Assembly (NCBI GenBank): GCA_017311185.1
Contig: JAESUZ010005097.1
Span: 124,001-188,000, forward strand
Source of the DNA: Proteles cristata cristata
Lineage: Eukaryota; Chordata; Mammalia; Carnivora; Hyaenidae
Reading direction: 5' to 3'
Length of the DNA: 64,000 bases
Each line of letters starts with the position of its first letter. The first letter of the stretch is position 1. Shown here one piece after another: positions 45,117 through 56,600 of the stretch. A program made the position numbers and the translations under genes. A model generated the notes under the pieces. The model made no database searches and was not told the DNA's origin. It saw nothing but the letters and a program-made list of their open reading frames with translations.

Positions 45117-45279
45117 CAAAGCAAGAGGGATGTAGGATGTTAATTTTGCTTAGGACACGTATGGGCCCATCACCATTAATGGGAATCATCTTAGAGGCTA
45201 TGGGGGAGGGGATAAGGGGTAAATTCAGTTTTAAAAACATTTTTTTTAAATATTGAGTTTTTAAAAATAAGAGCTCATT

Positions 45280-45499
45280 GGGGCACCTGGGTGGCTCAGT
45301 CGGTTAAGTGTCTAGCTTCGGCTCAGGTCATGATCTCACGTGGTGGGTTCAAGCCCCGCATCGGGCTCTGTGCTGACAGCTAGCTCAGAGCCTGGAGCCT
45401 GCTTCAGATTCTATGTCTCCCTTTCTCTCTGACCCTCCCCTGCTTACACTGTCTCTCTCTCTCTCAGAAATAAATAAATAAAAAAAAAACATTTAAAAA
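45280..45499 (+). mobile_element. CAN SINE group B with perfect TSD
   Basis: ggggcacctgggtggctcag, tctagcttcggctcaggtca through ctcagaaataaataaataaa. Duplication aaaataagagctcattg. Confidence 0.96.
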
Positions 45500-45794
45500 A
45501 AATAAGAGCTCATTGACTTCCCTGTAAAACATATTTTGGAGCGGAAAGATAGCACATCCAGTACTTCCTGCCGCCCTTCATGCACATCCAGATTTTTAAC
45601 GATTCTGGATCCAGTGGCTGAGGGTGGGGTTGGGCTTTTTTGTGAAACTTGGCTTTTGAAGCTTAAGTGGCTCTGGAAATCCTACACTGAAAAGGCTTCA
45701 GGGAATCAACAGGATTGGCATCGGGTTTGGAGGTGTTGCCTTGAAGTCACGCTTGCTGAACAAAACTACTGCTTCTGTTCAGCTTAACAGCTAC

Positions 45795-46195
45795 CAAATG
45801 CTGCATAACAAATTACCCCCGAACTTCACAGCCTGAAACATATAACTCACGAACGATCTCATCCTTTCGGGCAGGGCACAGTGGGTGCCTCTGCCTTATG
45901 TTCTGTCATGAGATGGTATCACCCAGGGCTGTGGTCTCATCTGGAGGCTCAGCTGAGGAAGGGCCCGCCTCCAAGCTCACTCACATGATTGTTGGCAGGA
46001 TTCAGCTTCTCTCAGGCTGTTGGCTGAAAGCCACTCTCTGTTCCTTGCCACATGGGCCTCTCCATAGGACAGCTCACAACACGGTTGCTGGCTTCATCTA
46101 AACCAGCAAGCAAGGGAACACCGAGGCACAGCAAGACAGAAGCCGTGGGCTTTTTTGTAACCTAATCGGGAAATGGGTCCCATCACTTTGCTGTC
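45795..46195 (+). mobile_element. Ancient dispersed repeat, family not asserted
   Basis: aatgctgcataacaaattac, cccgaacttcacagcctgaa, ctggaggctcagctgaggaa, ctcactcacatgattgttgg, ccacatgggcctctccatag are words of a common mammalian interspersed repeat. Confidence 0.6.
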
Positions 46196-46218
46196 TTTTG
46201 TTGTTAGAAGTGAATCGA

Positions 46219-46420
46219 GGGGCGCCTGAGTGGCTCAGTCCGTTAAGTGTCTGACTTCGGCTTAAGTCATGATCTCACGGTTCATGGGTTCAAGTCCCAC
46301 ATCGGGCTCTGTGCGGACAGCTCAGAGCCTAGAGCCTCCTTCGGATTCTGTGTCTGCCTCTCTCTCTGTCCCTCCCCCATGCTCTCTCTCTAAGATAAAC
46401 ATAATGAAAAAATAATTAAC
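46219..46420 (+). mobile_element. CAN SINE group B, short tail
   Basis: ggggcgcctgagtggctcag, gacttcggcttaagtcatga through ctctaagataaacataatg. Confidence 0.92.
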
Positions 46421-47181
46421 AGGTTTTAAAAAGTAGCACGATTTCCTAAAGATATCTCAATCACACTTGCAACTAGCACAATGACGGTGGTCTATGACAA
46501 AGACTAAGAATGCAATGGGGTTTCTGTTTATCGGAAATGCAGGAAGACATAAACCCTCAACAGGGACAGAGAATTGGGACCTAATCTGGGCGGGAGTACC
46601 AAGGAGCCTCATGAGGTGCTGGGCAGTTGCACATCTGCACTTGAGCGATGTTCCCAGAGCAGTGTAGCCTGGGAACCATCGTGGTGCTGTGAACGTGAAC
46701 ATGAACGTGAAGAGGATGCAACACATCTTGCCCGACGCATCTTACACTTCAATTTAAGAACTTTTAAAATGCAAAAATGCACATATATTTATTTACAAAG
46801 CATGACAAGCTACCTGGTCGAGACCTGCCATTGGAAACAGAAGCGGCTCCGGCCCCGGCTTGAGCCGGGACCCCAGGTGCTGGAGCCCCACATCTCTGCC
46901 AGCTCGCTTCGCCAGGACAACACTGGCCTCAGCACTTTTTAATCTGAGAGCTTTGGAAAAAGGCTCTGAGTCGGGGGAGGAAGAGAAGAACACAGAACTG
47001 GCTGGCAAGATGCTGGGGTGGAAAAAAAAAATGCTTCCAAGGCAAAAAGGATGAAGAACCAGCTCTTTTGGGTTCTGGATGCATCGCCTGGCAGGCTGAG
47101 ACGTTCCCACCCATCCCTGCCTCCTCTAGAGAAAAGAGGAGGCGGGACGTTAAAGCCTCACCGACAACCTCCCCCCACCAA
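46421..47181. other. Upstream-flank unique stretch
   Basis: No gene recognised. A short hexamer repeat gaacgtgaacatgaacgtga lies at 46691-46710. Confidence 0.5.
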
Positions 47182-47252
<71 letters not shown>

Positions 47253-47272
47253 GAAAAGAAAAGAAAAGAAAA
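47182..47272 (+). repeat. (GAAA)n microsatellite
   Basis: Around 17 pure gaaa units, then gaaaa variants. Long Lys/Glu/Arg ORFs across it are artefacts. Confidence 0.97.
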
Positions 47273-47734
47273 GAGAACTCACTTTTAAAAGCCTTCTAAA
47301 GCCTTCTAAAAAATATTTAGCCAGAAAGTGTTCCCAAGCAAACTGGGTACAAATACTAGGTCAATCTAACTGAAGAAACGCATGCGTATTTTGGGGCTCC
47401 GTGACTGGTTGGTGGCAGTCGTGGGTGGGGGCAGGTATCTTAGGGTCCAGATGCTTCATCCCTAGTGTGCCATCTAAAGAGAACAGGAAAAAAAAAAAAA
47501 AGCTTTCTCTGTGCTTCACTTTTGAACTGCTGTCAATCGAAGATTTCAGGGCTGGGAACTGGCTTTTGCTCGTGGGAATGAGCCAAAAAAAAGGAACTTT
47601 TAACTCAACCCAGGCAAAAAGACACGACTATGAACGCGTTATCCCCAAGTGAATAAACGGCGCGTGAATAAAGGTTGCCACGTTCCGATCCTCAGTAATC
47701 AACCACCTTTGCGGAAAAGATCGCCGGTGTCCAC
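47273..47734. other. Upstream-flank unique stretch
   Basis: No gene or repeat recognised. Confidence 0.5.
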
Positions 47735-47870
47735 CAGCCCCGCAGGTGGAAGGACTACATTTCCCAGCTGCCCCGGCCACACTGCGTGGTCACGTGACCG
47801 GCGAAATGCAAGCAGAAGTTTTAGGTGCTTATTCAGGACCTTAAGGAAAGGGACTAGGAACTTGGCTTAA
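47735..47870. mobile_element. Unnamed old repeat carrying a ZNF143-like word
   Basis: ggactacatttcccagctgc, cactgcgtggtcacgtgacc and aatgcaagcagaagtttta share text with 32345-32430. actacatttcccag resembles the ZNF143/THAP11 motif. Confidence 0.45.
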
Positions 47871-48981
47871 GGAAAGGGACAGGACACATGGCTTCACATG
47901 TGCCTGCTGTCCTTGTTGAGCCAGTGACCGGTGATACTCGGAGGACGGTATCTTGGTGTGGGTTCCCCAAAAGGAGACCCTGAGACCCAGGATTTGCAGT
48001 GTAAGCATTTGTGACATGACCCCAGAAAACCCCAGCTGGGAAATGGGGAAGTAACACAGGGCAGGGGAGGCAGCCAGTTACCACCAGGGACACCTGGCAT
48101 TCAATCCTGCTGGAGGGTTCTCGAAGGCAGCATAGAACACACCTCAAAGCAGCCCTTCCCACGAGGGGGCGGGGAAGGGGGGGCATGTGCCCACCGCGCT
48201 GGGCAGTCATCGGTGGGGGCTGCCCCCTGGAGGGGGCGATCTCCGCAACACTTCCGGGGTGCCTTGCACACCCAGTGCCCTCCGGCTGCAGGCGAAGGCT
48301 CGCAGGCGGACAGACGCGGGTGCCGTCCATCGGGAATGGGGCGGGCACCTCCCGAAACGCCAAGAGCCCCGAGGCGGGGCGTGGGGAGCAGAACAGCGTC
48401 TGCAGCAACGGAAACGCCGCCCGGCCTGCACAAGCGCCTGGCGCAGAGCCCCGCGGCTGTAACAAACGAGAGTGTAACAAGCGAAAGAAATAAACGCCTT
48501 CCCTCTTTAAGACGTCGGGTTTGCAACGGGCCTCTGGTGATAGCGGCCGAGCCTTCACCCTAATGAATACATCCACTTTCTCTCCGTTGAACTTGGCAGC
48601 TACAGCTTCAGAGATAAGAGCACCTGTGGTCTTCATCCATTATCTCCGCGAAAAGTCACAAAAGCCCCACGCCAGATGGTACTGGTGTCCCGCCCACAGC
48701 ATCCCTCAGTGAGTTTTGAAGGCGGAGGGCGGCCAGAAGTGTCCTGAGAAGCAATTAATGACCTCGGCCAACTGCTTAGAACCCAGCCCCCCCTCGCCGC
48801 TCGGCGGGGTGGCTCCGAAAAGCGTGCTCTCTGCTGCTCCCCAGAGGCCTAAGACGGAACAGAGCCCCAGTTACCCACTGTGGGAACGTACCCTTAACTA
48901 CTTGCCTTCGCTCCTTCACCTCAACCCTCCTTTCCCTCCTGGGGTTTCCTGGACCACCTCCCAAACAACTGTTTGCACTTG
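47871..48981. other. Upstream-flank stretch with a small CpG cluster at 48.18-48.48 kb
   Basis: No gene recognised. CpG is frequent at 48180-48480 (ggggcgggcacctcccgaaa, gccccgaggcggggcgtggg). The 260-codon minus ORF (48636-47854) has no recognisable family. 47.90-48.12 kb may be an old repeat. Confidence 0.45.
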
Positions 48982-49176
48982 AATTATTTATTTCTTTTTG
49001 AGAGAGTCCGAGCAGGGGAGGGTCAGAGAAGAGAAGGGAACAGATGATCTGAAGCAGGATCAAGTGCTGACAGCAGAGAACCAGACGTGGGGCTTGAACT
49101 CCCGAACCGCGAGATAATGACCTGAGCCAAAATCAGGTGCCGGATGTTCAACTGACTGAGCCACCCACGGTGCCCC
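48982..49176 (-). mobile_element. CAN SINE, older, with TSD
   Basis: tatttctttttgagagagtc, gcttgaactcccgaaccgcg to ctgagccacccacggtgccc and c. Duplication tgcacttgaatt. Confidence 0.9.
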
Positions 49177-49454
49177 TGCACTTGAATTCATATCCCAGGA
49201 TCTGCCTCAGAGCCACCAAACTAAGACCTGAACTATTACTAGCTGCAACGTAAAGACCAGGACACAGAAAACTCATCCCAGGGCCACAGCAAGGAGACGG
49301 GTATCTGATGCCCAAAGCCATGTCTGCCAAGTGGCTTGTCACAGGCCGCACCCTTCCACGAGAAAGTCCTCACATCAAAACAGCATTATGGGGGAAATCG
49401 GTCTCTCCATCTTTTTTTCCCCAAACACTGTCGCTCCCCAGTCTCTAAATTTCG

Positions 49455-49560
49455 ATTCGACAGACATTTATAGAGCACCCACGGTATGCCATGTGCACAC
49501 ACTGGGGCCACGTAGAGAGCAGGTGCGTGGGCTCCCCTCTCAAATAGCTCCGCGTTTGGG
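49455..49560 (-). mobile_element. L2 3' end
   Basis: gacagacatttatagagcac, ccacggtatgccatgtgcac, actggggccacgtagag: reverse L2 terminus. Confidence 0.7.
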
Positions 49561-49568
49561 GGAGCTAA

Positions 49569-49788
49569 TTTTTTTTTCTTTTTTAATGTTTTATTTATTT
49601 CTAGGAGAGAGAGAGACAGCGCAAGCAGGGGAGGGTCAGAGAGAGAGGGAGTTGCAGACTGAAACAGGCTCCAGGCTCTGAGCTGGCAGTCAGCACAGAG
49701 CCCGACGCGGGACTCGAACCCACGAATCGCAGGATCATGACCTAAGCGAAAGTCGGACGCTTAACCGACTAAGCCACCCAGGCGCCCC
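49569..49788 (-). mobile_element. CAN SINE group A with TSD
   Basis: aatgttttatttatttctag, gagagagagagacagcgcaa to gactaagccacccaggcgcc and cc. Duplication gggggagctaat, the right copy offset by a short G-rich patch. Confidence 0.95.
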
Positions 49789-49800
49789 AAGGCGGGGTGG

Positions 49801-50224
49801 GGGGGAGCTAATATTTAAAAGAAGAAATTCCAAACCCCCCAGGAGTCCCAATGCAGCGCTGTTTGCCCTCTGGGCTGTTCTAACTGTGAAATGCTTCCAT
49901 TCTGGCTGATAAACAGCCACTATCTCGAGTCACCCTGAGGGCTTCCCATCTGCTGAGGGAGGGGGGTTCCTCCAAGCCACCCTGGACTCCCCTTGAGCCA
50001 GCATTTCAAGGGGTATGTATTTGGGACCCTAGAGGAGCCCCAGAGCCGCACTCTGACAGACACTGACCCGGATCTGATTACCCCGCGGTGAGTGCCCAGT
50101 GCCCAGGGGGCAGGCCCAGGGGACCAAAGCAGGCGTCGTCAGCTTTACCTGAGCTGGACGGGGAAGGCCTGCACTGAATTGGGTTTGTTCTGTTCTGTTG
50201 AATCCAGAAAACAACAGCCTATAA
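49801..50224. other. Upstream-flank unique stretch
   Basis: No gene or repeat recognised. Confidence 0.5.
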
Positions 50225-50345
50225 GGGGTACGGGATTCTTTAGGGGGTGATGAAAATGGCCTGGAAATTAGGTAGTGTTGATGGCTGGACAACCTTATGC
50301 ATATTATACAAATCAGTGTACATTTTAAAGGAGTGAGTTTCATGG
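50225..50345 (+). mobile_element. Old L1 3' terminus
   Basis: ggtgatgaaaatggcctgga, tagtgttgatggctggacaa, tcagtgtacattttaaagga follow L1 terminal text. Confidence 0.7.
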
Positions 50346-50364
50346 TGTGTGCAGGGAGAGAGGG

Positions 50365-50445
50365 GAGGGGGAAGGAAGGAAGGAAGGGAGGGAGGGAGAG
50401 GGAGGGAGGAAGGAAGGAAGGAAGGAAGGAAGGAAGGAAGGAAAG
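50365..50445 (+). repeat. (GGAA)n microsatellite
   Basis: ggaagg and gggagg variants, then about nine clean ggaa units. Confidence 0.96.
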
Positions 50446-51108
50446 AGACAAAACCAGGGCCTAAATCCTTCTCCTAACACCCCTGGCACTGAGCCTGGAA
50501 GTAAGGTGGGGAGAGCCAGGCCCTCACTCTGGGCATAGAACTTAACAGTCACCCTCCAGGTCCCAGGGGCCAGGTCCCCGTCAGCCGGGCCACCCTAACC
50601 CCGGGCACACTGACATACTGTCCCCAGCTGTGCAGGCTGGAAATCCCGGGTGGCGGCGGCGGCGGTGGGGCCGGGCTCCCTCTGCAAAACTAGGAAGACT
50701 CTGTTCCACGGCGTCCTCCCACCTTCTGGTAGGTTTCTGGTCTGTGGCAACATAACTCAGTCTGGACCCAGCGTCCCCCCCGAGCTCGCATGTCTCTGTG
50801 CCCAAATGTCCCCCTTCTCCTAAGGACGCGGGTTGTGCTGGGCCAGGCCCACCCTCCTCATCTTAACTAGTCACACCGGCAGCCACCCTGCCCCAATCAG
50901 GGTCGCACTCAGAGGAACTGGGAGTTAGGGCTTCAACGCAGGAACCTCTAGGGGTGGCACAGTTCACCCCACGACACATCCAGGCCACACTGGAGCCCGG
51001 GGCCCAAGGAAGGCTCAGAAATACTGATCTTGCCCCCATTTACAATTTTGATATTTTGTTCATCACAGCTGTTTGCGCTGATTTTTATCTTTAAAAAATG
51101 TGGTGTTA
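50446..51108. other. Upstream-flank unique stretch
   Basis: Contains a short ggcggcggcggcgg run at 50652-50665. No gene recognised. Confidence 0.5.
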
Positions 51109-51315
51109 GGGGCGCCCAGGGGGGCTCAGTCATTTACACATCTGACTCTAGATTTCGGTTCCGTCACGGTGTCAGGGTTTGTGAGTTCGAGCCCCGCATC
51201 GGGCTCCGTGCCGGCGGCATGGAGCCTGCTTGGGATTCTGTCTCTCTCCCTCCCTCTGCCCCTCCCTGGCTCGCTCTCGCTCTCAAAAAGGAAATAAAAA
51301 TAAACTTAAAAATAT
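51109..51315 (+). mobile_element. CAN SINE, divergent
   Basis: ggggcgcccaggggggctca, gactctagatttcggttccg, cgtgccggcggcatggagcc, ending ctcaaaaaggaaataaa. Confidence 0.9.
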
Positions 51316-51529
51316 ATCGCATTAAAATATTTACCTTGAGAACTGAGTTTTTGGGGGCCCCTCAAGTTTTGCACCCAAAGCTAATACCTCACCCCAGTCC
51401 ATGCATCGGACTCTCCGGTGAGTTCAAGTTTGCTGCCAGGGGCTCCCCAACCCCACGTGCAAATGCCTGCCCTCCGATGAGCCTTGTTCAGGCTCATGAG
51501 GTTATGGGAGCTGGGCTCTTTCTTTCCTA

Positions 51530-51753
51530 TTTTTTTAATGTTTATTTATCTTGAGAGAGAAAGAGAGAGAGAGAAAGAGAGAGAGCGAGAGCGCATGCAC
51601 AGAGGGGCAGAGGGAGAGAAGGAGACAGAGAATCCCAAGCAGGCTCCGCACTGTGAGCGCAGAGCCTGATGCGGGGCTCGAACCCACAAACCGTGAGATC
51701 ATGACCTGAGCCGAAAAATCAAGAAGTCAGCAGCTCAACCGATGGAGCGCCCC
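51530..51753 (-). mobile_element. CAN SINE, older, with TSD
   Basis: aatgtttatttatcttgaga, a GA-rich run, gccgaaaaatcaagaagtca to caaccgatggagcgccc and c. Duplication tgggctctttctt. Confidence 0.92.
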
Positions 51754-52490
51754 TGGGCTCTTTCTTATCTGCCCCCCCTTCGCTTCCCCTTTAGCCTAAG
51801 GCTGTCTTGCTGTCCATCACGGAAGACAGACAGACCTCTTCCGGTCATGAGAGCAGAGCCGACAGTGGCGAGCTCAGCCATCTCTCTCTCTGTCATCTCT
51901 CAAGTGGGCCCCTCAGCAAGCCCAGCTCTGTCTTCCTCCTCTGCCTCCTGGGTCCCTCGGGTGGGTGAAAAAGCCATCCCGAGGCCGGCCTTTGTGATTG
52001 GCCGGTAATCTGCGGAGATGTGGTTTGGTGACATTTATTTTGACGATTTCAAAACACACAGAAGTGATCCTCCCGGCAGGCCACCTGTGTGGAGACAAAC
52101 CTGCCCAAGGCTTTGTTTTTCTAAGATTTGATGCGACGATTCAGCCCCAGCCGCACCTGTGGCTCCCCTTCCACGGGCCCTCAGGCCCCACTGGGACAGC
52201 CACCCTCTTTCTAGGAACCCCAGCCGGGGGAGGGGGGAGGAGAGCCGCCCGCCACCCGCCGGAGGGAGAGGAAGAGGGGGCGGGAAACCCTTCGGGGGTG
52301 TAGGCTTTTCGAGAAAGAGCTATTTTAATTCATTAATATGTTACCCACTCTTACGCACAAAGAACGCATCTCAGATTGCGGGGAAGGTTCTAGCTTGACA
52401 GATCTCGTAGCAGCGACAAGTACGGGAAGAACAAACAGGAAACACATTCACGGCAGCCACGGCAGCCACGGCACACATTCACTCACCATA
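51754..52490. other. Upstream-flank unique stretch
   Basis: No gene recognised. A tandem word gcagccacggcagccacggc lies at 52453-52472. Confidence 0.5.
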
Positions 52491-52494
52491 GGAC

Positions 52495-52650
52495 GGAGAC
52501 GGGATCACCAACCCGTTTTACAGAGGAGGAAACCAAGGCCCAGAGAGGTGACGTGACTTGCCCAAGGTCACACAGCCAGTAAAGTGGCAGAGTCAGAACG
52601 CACACCCAGACCACTTGGACATACCGTCCGGTCTCTGAGCCGCTGGGTTC
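52495..52650 (-). mobile_element. MIR
   Basis: ccgttttacagaggaggaaa, ccaaggcccagagaggtgac, gacttgcccaaggtcacaca, gccagtaaagtggcagagtc: well preserved reverse MIR core. Confidence 0.92.
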
Positions 52651-52825
52651 CAGCTGCCCCTGTTACTAATATCACTACAAAATAGCCCCAGTTATTCTAC
52701 GAATGATGGTACGAATGGTCACGGACACGCAACAGGAATCACTATCAGTTTGGTTGCGACAGTAACCCGACTGCGTCATTTTGAGAGTGAACCGCACGGA
52801 ATTCCAAACAGAAATGTAAATCCTA

Positions 52826-53124
52826 GGGGCGCCTGGGTGGCTTAGTCGGTTAAGCATCCGACTTTCGCTCGGGTCATGACCTCGCGGTTCGTGGGTTCGA
52901 GCCCCGCGTCGGGCTCTGTGCTGACTGCCAGCTCGGAGCCTGGAGCCTGTTTCAGTCTGTGACTCCCTCTCTCTCTGACCCTCCCCCTGCTCACGCTGTC
53001 TCTGTCTCCTTGAAATAAATAAAACATTAAAAAAAAGAAACTTTCTATCTCTCTCTCCCTGAAATAAATAAAACATTAAAAAAAAGTTTAAAAAAAATAA
53101 AAATTAAATTAAAAAAAAAAGAAA
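52826..53124 (+). mobile_element. CAN SINE group A with duplicated 3' end and perfect TSD
   Basis: After the normal end (ttgaaataaataaaacatta plus A run), a second ctctctccctgaaataaata plus A-rich end follows before the exact right duplication agaaatgtaaatcctag. Confidence 0.96.
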
Positions 53125-53140
53125 GAAATGTAAATCCTAG

Positions 53141-53882
53141 AACACCCGGGGCCCTGGATTATCCAACCTGGTTTTCTGTTCTGAGAGGAGGCTCCTGTTT
53201 CTCAGGCTCCCAGCCCAGGTCCCGGCCTCTGGGGGGGTGGGGGGGGCAGGGGGGATCAGTTCTACGGGGACCCCGCACCCCCTGCCGCTGGTATCAGACA
53301 GAGGTGGAACCCACCTCCTTAATCCGCTTCCCCCCCCCCGCCCCTTCCTGCTTCCCTCATTTGCTGTAGCCCCTGGTTCTCAAAGTGGACGCCCCCACGC
53401 CACCCCGGAGGTTCTGACTTAACGGGTAAGGAGCAAACCCTGGCCACCAGGGTGTTTGAGAACCTCCCCGGGTAACCGCCGTGTGCGGCCGGCTCCGAGG
53501 GCCACTGCCCTGGGGTCTCTCCCACGAACATCCCCTCGATAAATCCCTCACCCAAGACCCCCCATCTGAGGCTTTGCTTTCAGGGAGCCTGACGCCAGAC
53601 ACGTGCTTTACGCAGGATGTGCCTTTTCCAGCAGTGAAGACCTGTCGCCGGGGCGGGCGCAGAGGACCGCTCTTCCGTGCCTGGTGCCCCACCCCCGGCA
53701 GGTGGCATCCTGGTCACGCAGACGGAGCAGGAAAATGCGGGGTGACTGGGAGGGGGCGAGAGAGAGGGATGGAGGGAGACGGGGACGGAGAGACCCAGAG
53801 AGAGGGGGACACCCCGGGAGAAAAGAGGGGTTCAGACAGAGACAGAGGAACAGAAGACCAGAGAAAGATGGGAACAAAGACC

Positions 53883-53918
<36 letters not shown>

Positions 53919-54630
53919 GAGTTTGTAGAGACAGAGACAGAGATTGTGCCTTCTGCCTTCAGCCCTGCCCGCTCGGTTGGCACAGGCCCCAAGCAGGGGG
54001 TCTCCGGCCCCCGCCTCATTCGCGGCCCCCAGAGACCTGCCTCAGGACCCCTCGCCGGCGGCAGGAGGGAGGGGCCCCAGGAGGGCTCCCAGAGCCACAT
54101 GCCGTCGTCTCTGCGGCCACCGGAGCGTCTCGCCGGGGCCCTGCAGTAGCCCGCGAGCTCTGCTGCGTTAAATTTAGCCCCAGATCCTCGGCTCCTCGGC
54201 TCCTCGCTCGGAGGAAATTGCCTCTTCCCGAAGGAGCGGAAGAAGACTGAACCTGTTTACAGTGTCTGAAACCCACTCACTACAATATTTTGCAACCACA
54301 TCACAATAATGACTCGGATTTCCATCTCAGATGTCTCCCGGGAGCCCAGGGTGGCATGGGGACAGTCGATGCCACCTGGCACAGGGAGTGGGGGGGCGTG
54401 GGGGGCGGTTCAGGGGCCCCACACCGGGGTCAGGCACACGTGGGTGGGTTCAATCTCAGCCCTTGCGGCCGACCTGCTGGGAGACCGCGGGGTGGCTCGT
54501 CAATGCATCCAGCGACGACGGTGTCAGTGATTTCTGCCCCCTGAGATTTCTGTATCGGAGTGCTGGGGGGCTGAGCGTGGTGGCCGGCAGATACTGGAAA
54601 CCCACAGCTCGTTCGTTCCAGGATGAGCTG
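53141..54630. other. Upstream-flank stretch, GC-rich, no gene
   Basis: A MER5-like patch lies at 53370-53465 (ctggttctcaaagtggacgc ... gtgtttgagaacc). The rest is unassigned. A (GA)n run lies at 53888-53914. The 222-codon plus ORF (53481-54149) crosses this purine repeat and is not credible. Confidence 0.45.
53888..53914 (+). repeat. (GA)n microsatellite
   Basis: About 13 GA units inside a purine-rich stretch starting near 53745. Confidence 0.93.
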
Positions 54631-54634
54631 AAGT

Positions 54635-54800
54635 CAGGATGGCCCAGGATTCGAACGCCACTAGCTGCCCTGCGTGACCCAGGGTAGAAGCCGGCCAAGC
54701 TCTCTGTGCCTCAGTTTCCCCGTGTGTAAAGCGGAGATGACCAGCATGTCTCAGCATGGAGGTGTCGCGAGGCTACTTAAGTTAATCCTTGGAGAGCATT
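54635..54800 (+). mobile_element. MIR
   Basis: ccaggattcgaacgccacta, gctgccctgcgtgacccagg, tctctgtgcctcagtttccc, tgtgtaaagcggagatgac: forward MIR core. Confidence 0.9.
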
Positions 54801-54944
54801 CCGCAAACCCACCACGCCATACAAAAGGCGCCACCGCATACGTAGTCTCAGTAAGCAGTGACCGCGGAGTTGTGCAAAGCCTCAGCTGATAGCTGCAATC
54901 GTTAATGCCTTTATCCACCGGGCCGTCTGTTGTGAGAACTGTAC

Positions 54945-55130
54945 TGAGCACGTTATGTCTCTCACTCACCCGATGCTCCCAAGGAACTCTACGAACAGGT
55001 ATCATTAAGACTCCCATTTTACAAATGAGGAAACGGAGGCTCAGAGAGGTTGAGACACTGATGCGTAATCACACAGCCGGAAGATGATGCAGTGCGATTG
55101 CAACCCGAGGTTCATCTCAGGCAGTGGGGC
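54945..55130 (-). mobile_element. MIR
   Basis: gactcccattttacaaatga, ggaaacggaggctcagagag, gttgagacactgatgcgtaa, tcacacagccgg: reverse MIR core. Confidence 0.92.
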
Positions 55131-55514
55131 CAGAGCCAAGCCACCTAGTCGGTGAATCTAGGTCGATTATGGTCAACCTTAACCTTGTCATTAGCGACTG
55201 CTTCCTAGACGGGTGGCAGGGGCCAATATGGATCAAAAACGACCCAGGCTCAGTTTACCAGGCTCTTCTGGTGGTACAGGCAGCACCACAGGAAGCCAGT
55301 CTTTCCCTCTTCCTAGATGTGAATGGGGCGGTTGTTAACCGGGGTAATGCAAACCCGAGAGAAGGCAGCTTGAGAACGAAAGCAACTCCGGAGGAAGAGA
55401 ACGCAGAGAGAACAGGAAACAAGGGAAGCTGGATCCTTGATCAAACTGTGCTTGAACCCCACATCCCAAGGAGACTTGCAGGGAAAAAACAGGGAGCATG
55501 GGGTTTCCTTCCGG
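55131..55514. other. Upstream-flank unique stretch
   Basis: A 131-codon plus ORF (55124-55519) is open here but shows no recognisable family. Confidence 0.45.
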
Positions 55515-55655
55515 GCTGATGAAAATGTCTTAAAACTAGACAGAGGTGACGGCTGCACAACATTGTGGATGTACCACATGCTACTGAATATTCACTCTAA
55601 AATGCTTAGGGCTTAATTTTACATTATATGAATTCCACTAAAATTGTTTTTAAAA
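55515..55655 (+). mobile_element. Old L1 3' terminus
   Basis: gctgatgaaaatgtcttaaa, gaggtgacggctgcacaaca, ttgtggatgtaccacatgct, actgaatattcactctaaaa. Confidence 0.8.
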
Positions 55656-55937
55656 ATGCACATATAACTTGGGTTTTCTGTTATTTGAGTGCAGCCGAAA
55701 GCTTCGTAATCAATACTTCTGATTCCAAAGCAGTGGCTTTTCCACTCCATGCCCTGAACACCCTGGACACCATTTTCGATGTCCGTATTTTCCGTGTCTG
55801 TATTTCTCAGACTCACTCACGTGCCCTGCTTGCAGACTGTGCTTCCCTTACACTATCCCATCATCATCTTACCGTGTACTAGCAAGTTTCTGCCTAAAAT
55901 TCCAAACAAAAGTCTTTGTTCAAAAGTTGACCTTCCT

Positions 55938-56122
55938 GGGGCACCCGGGTGGCTCAGGCAGTTAAGCATCCGACTCTTCATTGCGGCTCGAGTCACGATC
56001 TTAGTTTGCTGACAGTGCGGAGAGGATTCTCTGTCTCCCTCTCTCTCTCTCTGCCCCTTCCCTGCTTGCATACTCTCGCTCTCTCTTGCTCTCTCAAAAT
56101 AAATAAATGAATTTTTTTAAAA
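55938..56122 (+). mobile_element. CAN SINE, divergent, missing the B-box block
   Basis: ggggcacccgggtggctcag, gactcttcattgcggctcga, then a jump to ttgctgacagtgcggagagg; ends ctctcaaaataaataaatg. Confidence 0.9.
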
Positions 56123-56164
56123 GTCTACAGTCCTGGGGGAAAGCTGTGCGGTCACTCATTTCAT

Positions 56165-56600
56165 TAGCCCGTGTTTATTTAGCAACTACTATCCGCTTCG
56201 CACCACACAAGGCAGTAGGAGGGATTCAAACCCAGCTCCATACAAGTTCTCATTCATTCATTCTTCTATCTGTTCGTTCATTCAAAACTACCCGCGGAAT
56301 GCCTACTGATTCTCTGGAAGTTTTAGAAGCTGGGCTGCAACAGACCAGAGTCTTGCCCATGGAGGGCTGAGATCCGAGGACGCAGGTGGGAAGAAACAAA
56401 CCATGAGCAAAGGATTAGGTGGTTAAATAGTGATGTAGGGACTGTAAATGTTATGAAAGTTTCAAGGAGCCTTGACTGAAGCTATTTTTAAAGAATCGAT
56501 AGTATTTGGAAAGGAATTAGAAGCGAAGGGGAGAATGTGCCCACGGAGGGCGGAGAGGAAGCCAGCGTGTCAGGATCCGGGCAAGTCACAAAGGCTACGA
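56165..56600 (-). mobile_element. L2 relic
   Basis: gtgtttatttagcaactact, then attcattcattcttctatct and acccgcggaatgcctactga suggest two L2 3' ends in tandem, with an internal part near 56390 (aacaaaccatgagcaaagg). Confidence 0.6.

Noticed and set aside
46860..47373. Lys/Glu/Arg-rich ORFs across 47.18-47.27 kb
   Set aside because: Products of the (GAAA)n microsatellite.
47854..48636. 260-codon minus-strand ORF through the CpG cluster
   Set aside because: No recognisable domain; CpG-rich DNA has few stop codons. Two other frames are also open over the same bases.
53481..54149. 222-codon plus ORF with Arg/Glu-rich centre
   Set aside because: The centre is a purine (GA)n repeat, and flanking parts show no family similarity.
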